Position numbers and translations under genes: made by a program. Below, piece after piece: positions 54,352-63,020 of a DNA stretch of 64,000 bases. The stretch covers positions 682,001-746,000 of the forward strand of contig CAWFZT010000006.1 in NCBI GenBank assembly GCA_963820415.1, in the 5' to 3' direction. Source of the stretch: CAWFZT01 sp963820415 (lineage in GTDB: Bacteria; Chloroflexota; Anaerolineae; Anaerolineales; Anaerolineaceae). Positions within the stretch are counted from its first letter, which is position 1. Each line of letters starts with the position of its first letter. The notes under the pieces are model-generated. The model saw nothing but the letters and a program-made list of their open reading frames with translations, was not told where the DNA came from and searched no databases.

Positions 54352-55929
54352 TTACGCAGAATTCCAGGCCAGGCGCAGCTCGCGCACTCCCAACAAGATC
54401 AAAAGCAAGAAATAAACTCCGCCGCCTACTACCACTCCTCCCAGAGCAACGATAGAATTCGACAGGGAAGGCGTGAGCACCAGCCAGGCCCACAGGGTCG
54501 CGCCCATGCCGAGTGAAGCTATCCCCGACTGGACAACACCCTGCAAGATGGCCGGCCCATCCAGACCTTTCAGCCGGTGGCGCATCACCGCCAGCAGGCC
54601 AATCATTTCAAAGGTGGTCGCCAGGGAATTGGCCAACGCCAGCCCTCCATGTGGCATCCAGCCGATGCTCTTGAAAATGGCGGAGAAGAGCAGACTGAAT
54701 ACCAGGTTGAGGGTCATGGCGACCACCAGCAGGATGACGGGGGTCTTGGTGTCGTGCAGAGCATAAAAAGCCCGGCTGATGATCTCGACAATTGAAAACG
54801 CTGCCAGTCCAGCGGCGTACCACAACAAAGCCCAGGCCACCAGCTCGGTCGAGGCGGCAGTGAATTCACCTCGCTGATAAAGCAGGGCTACCAATGGGCG
54901 CCGCAGCATCATCAATCCCAGCGAGGCCGGGATAGCCATCAGGAGCACACCGCGCAAGCTGGCAGCCAGCGAAACACGCATTTCTTCAAGTTTGCCAGTT
55001 GCCGCCTGAGCGGAAAAGGTCGGCAGAGCCGCGATTGCCACAGATTGGGCAATGGCCGCCAGCGGCATGTACATCAGCGGGAAGGCCAGGCTGATACCGG
55101 TCAGGCTGCCTTCGGGCTGCAACGAGGCCAGGTAGGTGTTGACCAGGAAGTTGAGCTGCACGACCGCTACGCCAATCAGGCGCGGTCCCATCAGGCGTGC
55201 GACTTCACGCACCTCTGGTATGCGCAGCCCCAGTGTGGCGAAGTAACGGCGTTGGGGCAGTCGCAGCAGGACTGGGACTTGAAGGAGCAGATGCAAGCAG
55301 GATCCCAGTACCACGCCCCAGGCCAACCCGTAAATGCCGATATAAGGCGCCAGGAAAACGGCTCCGGCGATCCACCCCAGCGAGTACATGGAAGGCGCCA
55401 GCGCCGGGAAGAGGAAACTCTGGTGGGAATTGAGGATGCCCATGATCAGCCCGCTCAGCCCGAAAATGACTGCCGAGGGGAGCTGGATGCGCAGGAGCTG
55501 CACGGTCAGAGCTTCTTTGGCCGGGTCGCCGGTTGCGAAGCCTGGGGCCAGGATATAGCGAACCACCTGAGGAGCAAAGATAGCTGCCAGGGCGGCGATC
55601 AGGGTCAGGATCAACAGGATCAGGTTGGCCACCGCTGACGCCAGCCTCCAAGCCGAATGACGATTTCCCTGGGTGAGCGAAGTGGTGAAAATGGGGATGA
55701 AGGCAGAAGCCAGCGCTCCACCGGCGACCAGGTTGAAGATGATCTCAGCGAAACGGTTGGCAGCGAAGAAAGCTTCACTTTCGGCGCCGGTACCAAAGGC
55801 GCGTGCGGTGAGAACTTTAGCGAGCAACCCTACCACCTGGCTGCACATCATAGCCAGCATGACGGTACCAGCGGCGCGGGCGATCTGCCGGTTGGCGCTG
55901 TGTGCCGGTTGAGGTTCAGAAGAGGGCAT
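54352..55929 (-). CDS. murJ: Lipid II flippase MurJ-like (MATE/MOP superfamily)
   Basis: The 525-residue protein has about 14 hydrophobic segments and the MurJ opening with AFGTGAESEAFFAANRF and GALASAFIPIF. It moves lipid II across the membrane for peptidoglycan synthesis. Length and early conserved basic/acidic residues agree with MurJ. On the reverse strand TATAAT (55936-55941) lies six bases before the ATG, so the mRNA is likely leaderless. Confidence 0.88.
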   Translation of the reverse strand: MPSSEPQPAHSANRQIARAAGTVMLAMMCSQVVGLLAKVLTARAFGTGAESEAFFAANRFAEIIFNLVAGGALASAFIPIFTTSLTQGNRHSAWRLASAVANLILLILTLIAALAAIFAPQVVRYILAPGFATGDPAKEALTVQLLRIQLPSAVIFGLSGLIMGILNSHQSFLFPALAPSMYSLGWIAGAVFLAPYIGIYGLAWGVVLGSCLHLLLQVPVLLRLPQRRYFATLGLRIPEVREVARLMGPRLIGVAVVQLNFLVNTYLASLQPEGSLTGISLAFPLMYMPLAAIAQSVAIAALPTFSAQAATGKLEEMRVSLAASLRGVLLMAIPASLGLMMLRRPLVALLYQRGEFTAASTELVAWALLWYAAGLAAFSIVEIISRAFYALHDTKTPVILLVVAMTLNLVFSLLFSAIFKSIGWMPHGGLALANSLATTFEMIGLLAVMRHRLKGLDGPAILQGVVQSGIASLGMGATLWAWLVLTPSLSNSIVALGGVVVGGGVYFLLLILLGVRELRLAWNSA

Positions 55930-55935
55930 GCGGTG

Positions 55936-55941
55936 ATTATA
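55936..55941 (-). promoter_or_regulatory. -10 element for leaderless murJ mRNA
   Basis: On the reverse strand TATAAT is followed by six bases and then the murJ ATG (55929-55927), placing the expected transcription start at the start codon. Confidence 0.55.
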
Positions 55942-55973
55942 CTTCTGTTTTATGCCCTGCTTCTGGAGCCTAT

Positions 55974-56381
55974 TTATTCCGGTAAGATTTCAAAACCGGT
56001 GGTAATTGGGGCGGTAGCACGCACTGTGGCGGCAACGGAACAGTATTTCTCATCCGAAAGCTGGATTGCCTGAGCGACCACTTTTTCGGTCAGGCCTCTC
56101 CCCTTTAAAAGGTACTGAATGTGGAAACTGCGGAAGGTCCAGGGTGGGTCAATGTCCTGCTCGCCTGTAATTTGGATTTCCAGGCTGGTTAGAGTAGTGC
56201 GCTTCTTGGCCAGGATTTCGACCACATCCACTGCCGTGCAGGAGCCTAACGCCACCAAAAGCAGCTCGGACGGTTTCATCCCGATCCCAACGTCGGCCGG
56301 AGAAAGGACAACAGAATGGCGCGTGGAATCGGTGCCGACGAATTGTTTGCCAGTAACCCAACGGACGGTTGCATTGGCCAT
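55974..56381 (-). CDS. OsmC-family protein
   Basis: The 135-residue protein has the OsmC/YhfA pattern: MKPSELLLVALGSCTAVDVVEIL with the first reactive Cys, and SDEKYCSVAAT with the second. Such proteins reduce organic peroxides or handle reactive sulfur species. A good AAGGAG lies before the ATG. It is the last gene of a three-gene set with a CsoR-family regulator and a zinc-ribbon protein, so redox or sulfur stress control is likely. Confidence 0.9.
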   Translation of the reverse strand: MANATVRWVTGKQFVGTDSTRHSVVLSPADVGIGMKPSELLLVALGSCTAVDVVEILAKKRTTLTSLEIQITGEQDIDPPWTFRSFHIQYLLKGRGLTEKVVAQAIQLSDEKYCSVAATVRATAPITTGFEILPE

Positions 56382-56395
56382 ATTTATCTCCTTTT

Positions 56396-56671
56396 TTACA
56401 CTTTCCCGATTAAGGCCAGCATATCTTCCAGTATCTGCTCGCGCTGGCTACGGTCGATTGAATCTATATTGAGCAGGCAATCGGCGGCCACCTCATGGAG
56501 GAAAAACAGGCTGGCGCCTTGAACCGCCGAACGAATGGAATTAAGCTGCTGCAAGATTTCATGACAGTCGCGGTCTTCGTCTACCATCTTTTCGACCCCG
56601 CGCACCTGGCCTTCGATACGGCGCAGCCTGGCCGTTATTTTCCCTTTGGTATCGGGATCAGCTAGTTTCAT
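56396..56671 (-). CDS. CsoR/FrmR-family regulator, CstR-like
   Basis: The 91-residue all-helical protein has RLRRIEGQVRGVEKMVDEDRDC, the signature of the CsoR/RcnR/FrmR family (DUF156). Copper sensors use Cys36, His61 and Cys65; here Cys36 and Cys65 are present but position 61 is Val. A two-Cys site without the His is characteristic of CstR, which senses persulfides. It probably represses this operon through the palindrome at 56958-56982. AAGGG precedes the start; the gene lies between the OsmC and zinc-ribbon genes. Confidence 0.85.
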   Translation of the reverse strand: MKLADPDTKGKITARLRRIEGQVRGVEKMVDEDRDCHEILQQLNSIRSAVQGASLFFLHEVAADCLLNIDSIDRSQREQILEDMLALIGKV

Positions 56672-56721
56672 ATTTCACCCTTATTCTACCTGGCTGGCAC
56701 GCAGCCAGAAAGTTTCTATGC

Positions 56722-56937
56722 TCAGCGGAAAGTTCCGGGCGAACCGCAATTACTGGCGGACGGCTGGCTGGCAGCCGTGGCGAGTTTTTCCTTAGGAGCG
56801 AACAACGCAGAAAGCCTCAATTCAATATCCTGGCCCTGGCAGTAAGGACATTCGGGAACCTGTTCGCATTCCGAGTCTGAGATGGTTATTTCAAAATGTC
56901 TGCCGCATGTCCGACAGCGATACTGGTGAGTGCGTAT
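56722..56937 (-). CDS. Small zinc-ribbon protein, FmdB-like, non-ATG start
   Basis: A 71-residue frame on the reverse strand has YRCRTCGRHFE and VPECPYCQG, two CxxC knuckles of an FmdB-type zinc ribbon, followed by a low-complexity tail. No ATG, GTG or TTG is suitable; the best start is ATA at 56937, six bases after AAAGG, giving (M)RTHQYRCRTCG, the expected family opening. Either AUA is used or the start has been mutated or misread. It lies directly after the operator-promoter and heads the regulator/OsmC operon. Confidence 0.6.
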   Translation of the reverse strand: MRTHQYRCRTCGRHFEITISDSECEQVPECPYCQGQDIELRLSALFAPKEKLATAASQPSASNCGSPGTFR

Positions 56938-56957
56938 AAGTGCCCTTTGACTGCACG

Positions 56958-57001
56958 TAATATACTGTACTAGAGTATATTATATTTTGGCCGGGTGTCA
57001 A
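56958..57001 (-). promoter_or_regulatory. Promoter and palindromic operator of the zinc-ribbon/CsoR/OsmC operon
   Basis: On the reverse strand TTGACA (56996-57001), 16 bases and TATACT (56974-56979) form a good promoter. It overlaps a perfect inverted repeat TAATATACT(7)AGTATATTA at 56958-56982. The outer ATAC...GTAT arms agree with known CsoR/CstR-family operators, although the usual G/C-rich core is absent. The forward strand has an extended -10 TGCTATAAT at 57031-57039 for the gene at 57152. Confidence 0.65.
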
Positions 57002-57151
57002 GGATTTGATAATTTCTCCCGGCGCAGTTATGCTATAATTTGTAGTCAGGTGAGAAAAAGAGTGAGTCCGCTCAGAGATACCACTCCCAGCAGGATGCTT
57101 ATTAGCTCAGGCAAGTAAAGAGGCGCGATGACAAACAGTAAAGGAGATCCT

Positions 57152-57871
57152 ATGTCAAATAACCCACAACCTGGCGAAGAGAAGCCGCCTGAAGTAGCCA
57201 GACAGGTGGATGAAAAACCGGTTGAGGAAGTCCCAAAAAAAGAAACCCCGGCTGCTGTCACGCCTTCCGCCGAACCTCAAAAGCCACCCAGGTCCTGGCT
57301 TTACCGCTTTTTTTACACCCTGCTAAGCCCTGAAACGCGCCTTGGACGCTTTATACGGCCGGTCTTGCGCTGGACGGCGGCGATTGTTGGCCTGTTTGCA
57401 ATGGGAATGCTGGCAACTTATCTCCTGCTTTACAACCCGGCTGCCCAACAGCTTGCGGCTGCCCGTGCGGAACTGCAATCTGCCCAGCAGCAGGCCGGTA
57501 AAACGAATACCACCCTGGCCGCGGCGCAGAAGAGCCTGGCAAATCTACAGGCCCAATACGATCAGTCACAAGCCGCCCTGAAAAAGGCCGCCATCCGGGT
57601 CAGCTTGCTACAGGTTTCGAACCTGGTCGCCTCGGCGCGCCTGGCGTTGGACAACCGGGATGGCGCTTCAGCTCAAAAAGCCCTGACCGATGCCAGGACC
57701 ATCCTGGACCAGGTACTGCCGGATGTGCAAGGTGTAGACGCTAATGCGGCTACCCAGTTGGATAGCCGCCTGACTCTGGTCGTATCTGAATTGAACGATC
57801 CTACCTCTGCCCAGGCCGACCTAGCCCTTCTGGCGACTCGGCTCAGCGAGCTGGACAGCGGCCTCAAATAA
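57152..57871 (+). CDS. Membrane-anchored coiled-coil protein
   Basis: The start at 57152 has AAAGGAG seven bases upstream. The ~239-residue protein has an acidic, proline-rich N-terminus (1-45), one hydrophobic helix (about 72-95), and then a long alanine/glutamine-rich coiled coil (QLAAARAELQSAQQQAG onward) and helical repeats. Topology suggests a cytoplasmic N-terminus and an outer coiled coil. No family is recognised. It is divergent from the zinc-ribbon/CsoR operon. Confidence 0.7.
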   Translation: MSNNPQPGEEKPPEVARQVDEKPVEEVPKKETPAAVTPSAEPQKPPRSWLYRFFYTLLSPETRLGRFIRPVLRWTAAIVGLFAMGMLATYLLLYNPAAQQLAAARAELQSAQQQAGKTNTTLAAAQKSLANLQAQYDQSQAALKKAAIRVSLLQVSNLVASARLALDNRDGASAQKALTDARTILDQVLPDVQGVDANAATQLDSRLTLVVSELNDPTSAQADLALLATRLSELDSGLK

Positions 57872-57887
57872 ATTCACTGCCCGTTGG

Positions 57888-58850
57888 TTATGGGGCTGTA
57901 TTCCAGTATTTCATTTCCTGCACATCCACGGTGAAGTGTTTGGTGGCGTCCGGGTTGACGAACACACCGAGGTATCCCTCGCTAAATGTGCTGGACTTGG
58001 TCTCGTCCAGTTTGGCGCCGTTAACGTACAGCACCAGACGATTACCCCGCGCCCAAACTCCCAGGCGGTTGGTCTGGTTGGAGCCAGTGTTAATGTATTT
58101 GCTGGCCTTCCAGTCGATCAGGACGGTACGCGTGCCGTTCGTCCCAACCCTGCCGTCCCAGGCCCAGATGGAATATTTGCCGTCGCAGGAAACTGCAAAC
58201 AGATAGGCGCGATCGGCTGTGCGCAGCACGGGCACGCGGAAGATAAGGCCGTAATTGTCATTTCCACTGCAGCCCTGGGTTTTGACCGTCTCTTCGATGT
58301 ACGCGTCATCGATATGCACAGCGGAAACCACCCAGCCGGGTTTGCTGGTTAGGCCGGTCAACCACATGTGCCCATTGTCGAAGCCGTTGCTCGTGAAATC
58401 GTTGGTTCCAACCGGCCAGGTCCATTTATCCGGGTTATCCATCGGGTCGGTACCGGTCGGATTACCCAGCGTGGAGCGTGGGTCGGCGTTGGGTGGGGTA
58501 AGGCTGGGTTGCGGGGTATCGGAGGGGGTCTTCGTGATGGTCGACGTCCCGGGCGTGCGTGCCTCGGTGGCAGTCGCGGCGGCATTCGGAGACGCGGCAT
58601 GAGTTGCCATGACAATCAGCGGGGTGTTGGTAGCCCGAGGTGTATCGTGGACGATTTGCGGCGTGGGTTGGGGAGTTACGGGGGTATTGGAAGGCGCCTC
58701 GGTTGCCGGGGGAGTGTTGGAAGGCATACCGGTCAGGATGGCAGCTACCCGAGAGGCCATTTCAGCATCGGTAAGGGTTGGGCTGGCGCCAGGCATACAA
58801 GCTGACAACAGCAGGATGAGCAAAACAAATAAAAGCGCATCTTTTCTCAT
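57888..58850 (-). CDS. Lipoprotein with LamG-like sandwich domain
   Basis: The 320-residue protein has a lipobox LLSAC (Cys18), a Pro/Thr-rich linker to about 130, and a C-terminal beta-rich domain with NYGLIFRV, YLFAVSCDGKYSIWAWDG, NRLGVWARGNRLVLYVNG and YLGVFV. This is the strand pattern of concanavalin/LamG-like or DUF1080-like domains, usually carbohydrate-binding. AAAGGAG precedes the ATG. Two Cys residues may form a disulphide. Function beyond cell-surface binding is unknown. Confidence 0.75.
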   Translation of the reverse strand: MRKDALLFVLLILLLSACMPGASPTLTDAEMASRVAAILTGMPSNTPPATEAPSNTPVTPQPTPQIVHDTPRATNTPLIVMATHAASPNAAATATEARTPGTSTITKTPSDTPQPSLTPPNADPRSTLGNPTGTDPMDNPDKWTWPVGTNDFTSNGFDNGHMWLTGLTSKPGWVVSAVHIDDAYIEETVKTQGCSGNDNYGLIFRVPVLRTADRAYLFAVSCDGKYSIWAWDGRVGTNGTRTVLIDWKASKYINTGSNQTNRLGVWARGNRLVLYVNGAKLDETKSSTFSEGYLGVFVNPDATKHFTVDVQEMKYWNTAP

Positions 58851-58918
58851 GGATTTCTCCTTTCGAGGTCATATACCATGCAATAGACGTGCCAGAATGA
58901 AGGAAAGATCCTTACAAA

Positions 58919-59404
58919 CTAAAATTTATACCCGATGCGGCGCAGGAAACCCTTGCGCCAGGCAATATCTTCTTCTTCTTCGACTCCCTTTGGCTTCAGG
59001 CCATCCACCACTCCCAAAATGCCGCGGCCTTCACCAGTATCTGCCACGATCACCTGGGCGGGATTGGCTGTGGCGCAGAAAATGCGGCAAACTTCAGGGA
59101 TAAGCTTAACCGTATTGAGGACATTGACCGGAAAAAATCCGTCTCCCAGAAAAATGATGAAGCTGTGCCCGGCGCCAATCGATAGGGCGTTCTTTTTGGC
59201 CAGCTCGGTCAGCCCGGGGTCTGTGCCTTCCCAGCGCACCAGGCATTTGCCGGACGCCTCACAGAAAGCCAGCCCGAACTTGATCCCCGGCACAGTGCTG
59301 ATCAGGGCTTCGTAAATATCCTCAACCGTTTTGATAAAATGGGATTGGCCCAGGATAAAATTAGTCTCTTCCGGTTTGTCGATATTGACAGTAATTATTT
59401 CCAT
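58919..59404 (-). CDS. DUF355 (adenosine-specific kinase-like) protein
   Basis: The start at 59404 (MEIITVNIDKPEETNFILGQSHFIKTVEDIYEAL in two blocks) follows GAGGAGG. The ~161-residue protein has the whole DUF355 pattern, including GIKFGLAFCEASG, GAGHSFIIFLGD and ANPAQVIVADTGEGRGILGVVDG. A member from an archaeon was reported to bind adenosine or AMP, but the cellular role is unclear. It shares a divergent promoter region with the RNase J gene. Confidence 0.88.
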   Translation of the reverse strand: MEIITVNIDKPEETNFILGQSHFIKTVEDIYEALISTVPGIKFGLAFCEASGKCLVRWEGTDPGLTELAKKNALSIGAGHSFIIFLGDGFFPVNVLNTVKLIPEVCRIFCATANPAQVIVADTGEGRGILGVVDGLKPKGVEEEEDIAWRKGFLRRIGYKF

Positions 59405-59463
59405 TCCTTTTCCTCCTCGAAACACTACCTATACACGAAAACCGAATTCTACTCTGCTACCTT

Positions 59464-59513
59464 ATTTTACATTAACCGGTTATTTTGACAAAACCTTTTA
59501 CTCATGTTAAAAT
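59464..59513. promoter_or_regulatory. Overlapping divergent promoters for DUF355 and RNase J genes
   Basis: Forward: TTGACA (59485-59490), 17 bases, TAAAAT (59508-59513) for RNase J. Reverse: TTGTCA (59486-59491), 16 bases, TAAAAT (59464-59469) for the DUF355 gene. The two -35 boxes occupy the same bases, so the promoters probably compete. Confidence 0.65.
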
Positions 59514-59589
59514 GGTAGCAGATAAATTTGTAAATAACAGCCGGTAATCCCGGCCGATGGTTTGATTATAGCTTTTCGCATGCCATATT

Positions 59590-59624
59590 TCACCCGGCCT
59601 GGTCATTCGCCGGGTGATTTTTTT
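59590..59624 (+). terminator. Intrinsic terminator in the RNase J leader
   Basis: TCACCCGGC (59590-59598) pairs perfectly with GCCGGGTGA (59609-59617), followed by seven T residues. It lies about 75 bases after the promoter and 20 bases before the RNase J start. Upstream GCCGG and CCCGGC segments (59539-59555) can pair with the terminator arms, giving a possible antiterminator. Confidence 0.7.
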
Positions 59625-59643
59625 GATGAGGTAATTTTTTATT

Positions 59644-61283
59644 ATGAAAAACCATGTACTAAGGATTATTCCCCTGGGGGACTCGGGGAAGTTGGTAAGA
59701 ATATGTTGGTCTATGAATACGAGGGCGAACTGCTCGTCGTAGATACTGGCCTGATGTTCCCTGAAAACGATATGATTGGGATTGATTACATCATTCCAGA
59801 TATCCAATATTTGCGCAGCCGGCGCCAGCAAGTGCGTGGGATCGTGATGACCCACGGGCATGAAGACCATATCGGCGCCATCCATCATATATTGGAAGAG
59901 ATCGATGTTCCTATTTATGCGACCCCATTGACGCGCGGTCTGGTCGAGGTCAAACTGGCCCGGCACGGGCTGGCCCAGAAAGCTACTTTGAACACCGTAC
60001 AGGCGGGTGAGGTGGTGCAGATCGGGCCTTTCCGGGTCGAATTTTTCCACGTCAGCCATTCCATTCCGGATGGCGTGGGGATCGGTATCCAGACTCCGGC
60101 AGGGCTGGTGGTGCACACCAGCGACTACAAGTTCGACCAGACCCCGGTGGATAATAAACCCAGTGATTTTGCCAAGTTGGCCGAGTTTTCCCGGCGCGGC
60201 GTGATGGCCTTGCTGGCCGACTCAACTAATTCGGAACGGCCGGGATGGACGCCTTCCGAGCGGGTAGTCGACGCGGCTTTTGAACAGGTTTTCAGCCAGG
60301 CCAAAGGCCGTATCATCATTGCCAGTTTTGCTTCCTTGATTTCCCGCATGCAGCAAGTGGCCAACGCCGCTGTCCATCACGGACGCAGGTTGGCTTTTAT
60401 CGGCACCAGTATGGTCGATAACGTCAAGATCGCCCGTAAGTTGGGCTACCTCGACATTCCCGATACCCTTCAAGTCAGTGTGGAACAGGCGCTCAGCATG
60501 AAGGACAGCGAAGTGGTGCTAATGTGTACCGGGGCGCAGGGTGAACCTTCCTCAATCCTTGGACGCCTTTCTACCGGAACATATCGTTTTTTTGATATTA
60601 AAGCTGGCGATACGGTCGTGCTTTCCTCACATCCCATCCCAGGAAATGAAGAAAATGTGTATCACACCATCGACCGTTTGTTTCAACGGGGGGCAAACGT
60701 GCTTTATGAGGCAATTGCGCAGGTGCACGTTTCTGGGCATGCCAGCCAGGAAGAAATGAAAATGATGATCAACCTGGTACGCCCGAAATACTTCATCCCC
60801 ATTCATGGCGAGCTGCGACAGTTGAAACAGCACGCCTTCCTGGCTCAGAATATGGGCATACCTGAAGAAAATATTGCTGTGGTGGAGAACGGTCAGGTAA
60901 TCGAATTTGTCGACGGGGAGATGCGCCTGGCAGAAAGAGTAAGCGCCCCGAGTATCTTTGTGGATGGATCGGGCGTCGGTGACGTCGGGCCGGACGTAAT
61001 GCGCGAACGCGAAGCGCTGGCCAAGGATGGGATTGTGTTAGTCCACCTGGTGGTTGACCGGATGGGTGGGCATCTGCTCGAAGAACCAGATATCATCAGC
61101 CGGGGTTTTATGGTCACACGTGAGGCGGATGAAGTGCTGGCCGAGGCCTGTGTGCGCATCACAGAAGCGGTGAGCGCAGCTGACGGCAATCTGAAGAAGG
61201 ATGTTGAACAGGCCGTCCGTAACTACCTGTATGGCGAGACCCACCGACAGCCGATGGTTTTTGTGACCGTAACCCGCGTATAA
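59644..61283 (+). CDS. rnj: Ribonuclease J, frameshifted near the N-terminus
   Basis: RNase J is a metallo-beta-lactamase/beta-CASP enzyme with endo- and 5'-exonuclease activity. The true start is ATG 59644, reading MKNHVLRIIPLG, the conserved opening; after a G5 run (59676-59680) the frame shifts, and adding one G gives GGLGEVGKNM and the rest of the protein. The zinc motif HGHEDH and beta-CASP motifs (HTSDYK, SSHPIPGNE, SGHAS) are intact. Because the enzyme is central to RNA decay, a missing G in the sequence is more likely than a broken gene. A frame from upstream (59562) would avoid the shift but lacks the conserved first strand. Confidence 0.88.
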
Positions 61284-61284
61284 G

Positions 61285-62370
61285 CTATTTCCACGGGGCT
61301 TCGATCACGACCATCTGCGGGTCTGCGGCGTGTCCTAATAGGGGCATTCCCCAGGCAGTCTCGATTGTCTTGAGCAGTGAATAATGGGTATATGGAGTGG
61401 CATCCTGGAAGCCGGCTTTTGCCAGGGATGAGATCAGAATAGTGGCAACTCGCCCGCCGGCCACATCCATCCCACAGCAGCCGTGATTCCCCTGGCCTTC
61501 ATCCCAGGTCAGGACAATCAGACTGTTTTCTTTTAGCGGGGTATAGTTCAACAGCTTATTCACCGTAGTACCCAGCCAGTCGTCGGCCACCTTAATCGGG
61601 CATTTCGGATCCGTGTACCAATCATGCGCTGAGTGGCACAAATTAGGCATAATAAAGGCGTAATTGGGCAGGGCGCCATTTTGCAAATCAGTATCCAGAT
61701 CGGTCAGCGGCACCATATCGTGCTGGCAGCGTTCCGGGTTGTTGCGGATGGAGTCGAAATAAGCAAACGGGTTGTGTTTCAGTACATAACTAAGCGTATC
61801 CTGCAGATAGCAGGGCTTGGGCATGCTTTCCTGGTAGGTTTTCCAGGTTCTGCCAGATTGTTCGATCTGGTCTGGCAGGCTGGGCGCCTTAATTACCAGC
61901 TTGGAAAAGTTGTCCTTGACCCCGAAGGTCTCGCCGCCGATCATGGCAATGTAATTAAGCAGGCTGCCAGCGCGTGAGATAGCGTAGTACTGGGTCAGTA
62001 AAGTATATTGTTTTGCGTAGGCATTGAAATTCGGCAAACCCCGATAATTGCCAATAGTCGATGAGAATTCCAGGTTTTCCATGACGATGACCACAATGTG
62101 GCTGAAAGCCGGTACAGGTGGTTTAGGCGTAACGCTCGGGGTCAGGGTAGGGGATGGATTGAGCGTGACAGTGACAGACGGCAGTGGAGTTGAGCTGGGC
62201 TTTGGACTTGGGACAACTGTATTCGTCACAGTCGAAAGAGGCGGGGAGGGTTCAGCCGTGGCTGGCGGGTTAGAGCCGGAGCAGGCCACGCTGACCAATG
62301 CCAGGATGACCAATGCCGCAAATAAGTGGGGTATTTGATTCAACAATATCGGCTGGAGGTGTCTGGCCAT
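61285..62370 (-). CDS. Lipoprotein phosphoesterase (AcpA/phospholipase C-like)
   Basis: The start at 62370 follows AAAGAGGA. The ~361-residue protein has a signal with lipobox SVAC (Cys30), a Pro/Thr-rich linker to about 90, then a phosphoesterase domain: HIVVIVMENLEF with metal ligands, a central NYAFIMPNLCHSAHD, and LTWDEGQGNHG near the end. This is the pattern of acid phosphatase AcpA and bacterial phospholipase C. It would act outside the membrane to release phosphate. It overlaps pcm by 31 bases. Confidence 0.82.
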   Translation of the reverse strand: MARHLQPILLNQIPHLFAALVILALVSVACSGSNPPATAEPSPPLSTVTNTVVPSPKPSSTPLPSVTVTLNPSPTLTPSVTPKPPVPAFSHIVVIVMENLEFSSTIGNYRGLPNFNAYAKQYTLLTQYYAISRAGSLLNYIAMIGGETFGVKDNFSKLVIKAPSLPDQIEQSGRTWKTYQESMPKPCYLQDTLSYVLKHNPFAYFDSIRNNPERCQHDMVPLTDLDTDLQNGALPNYAFIMPNLCHSAHDWYTDPKCPIKVADDWLGTTVNKLLNYTPLKENSLIVLTWDEGQGNHGCCGMDVAGGRVATILISSLAKAGFQDATPYTHYSLLKTIETAWGMPLLGHAADPQMVVIEAPWK

Positions 62371-63020
62371 TGATCCTCTTTCCATCCGAGTTCACCTCGC
62401 AGAGGGACGAAGGCGACCGGGATAATACTTTCCCAGGCGAACTGCTGGCCTGTGCGCTGCCACACCTGCAAATCCTGCAGACGGCGCTCGCCAATCGGAA
62501 TGATCAGTCGTCCGCCCTGCTCGAGCTGTTCTAATAGGGGTTGCGGCGGGTGCGGTGCGGCAGCTGTGACGATGATGGCCTGATAAGGTGCAGCTTCAGG
62601 CCAGCCAAGGGAACCATCACCCAGGTGTACATGGACATTTTTATAATCAAGCTCTTCAAGCGTCCGGCTGGCCAAATCTGACAGGGTAGCATAACGCTCA
62701 ATGGTGTGGACGGTTTTGGCCAGGCAAGCCAGCACAGCCGCCTGGTAGCCAGATCCGGTGCCGATTTCGAGCACATTTTCATCACCCTCCAGGACAGCCA
62801 GGCTGGTCATCAACGCCACGATGTAAGGTTGCGAAATGGTCTGCCCGCTGCCAATCGGCAGCGGACTGTCGTTGTAAGCCTGGTCCTGCAGATCGAGCGG
62901 GACAAAGCGGTGGCGCGGTACATTACGCAGGGCCTGCAGCAAGCGCGCTTCAGTAAGTCCCCGGCGTACTATCTGGCCGGAGACCATTTCCATCCGCTTT
63001 TCCTCGAAACTTTTATCCAT
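62340..63020 (-). CDS. pcm: Protein-L-isoaspartate O-methyltransferase
   Basis: The 226-residue protein has the PCMT pattern: VPRHRFVP, the SGQTISQPYIVALM block, motif I VLEIGTGSGYQAAVLA, and GGRLIIPIG. It methylates isoaspartyl residues with SAM to start protein repair. Its start lies eight bases inside the 3' end of mutY, so it is translated with it. All motifs are present. Confidence 0.92.
   Translation of the reverse strand: MDKSFEEKRMEMVSGQIVRRGLTEARLLQALRNVPRHRFVPLDLQDQAYNDSPLPIGSGQTISQPYIVALMTSLAVLEGDENVLEIGTGSGYQAAVLACLAKTVHTIERYATLSDLASRTLEELDYKNVHVHLGDGSLGWPEAAPYQAIIVTAAAPHPPQPLLEQLEQGGRLIIPIGERRLQDLQVWQRTGQQFAWESIIPVAFVPLRGELGWKEDQWPDTSSRYC

Noticed and set aside
59562..59680. Upstream in-frame start for RNase J avoiding a frameshift
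   Set aside because: It runs through the terminator hairpin and lacks the conserved RIIPLGG strand, which is present in the other frame from ATG 59644.
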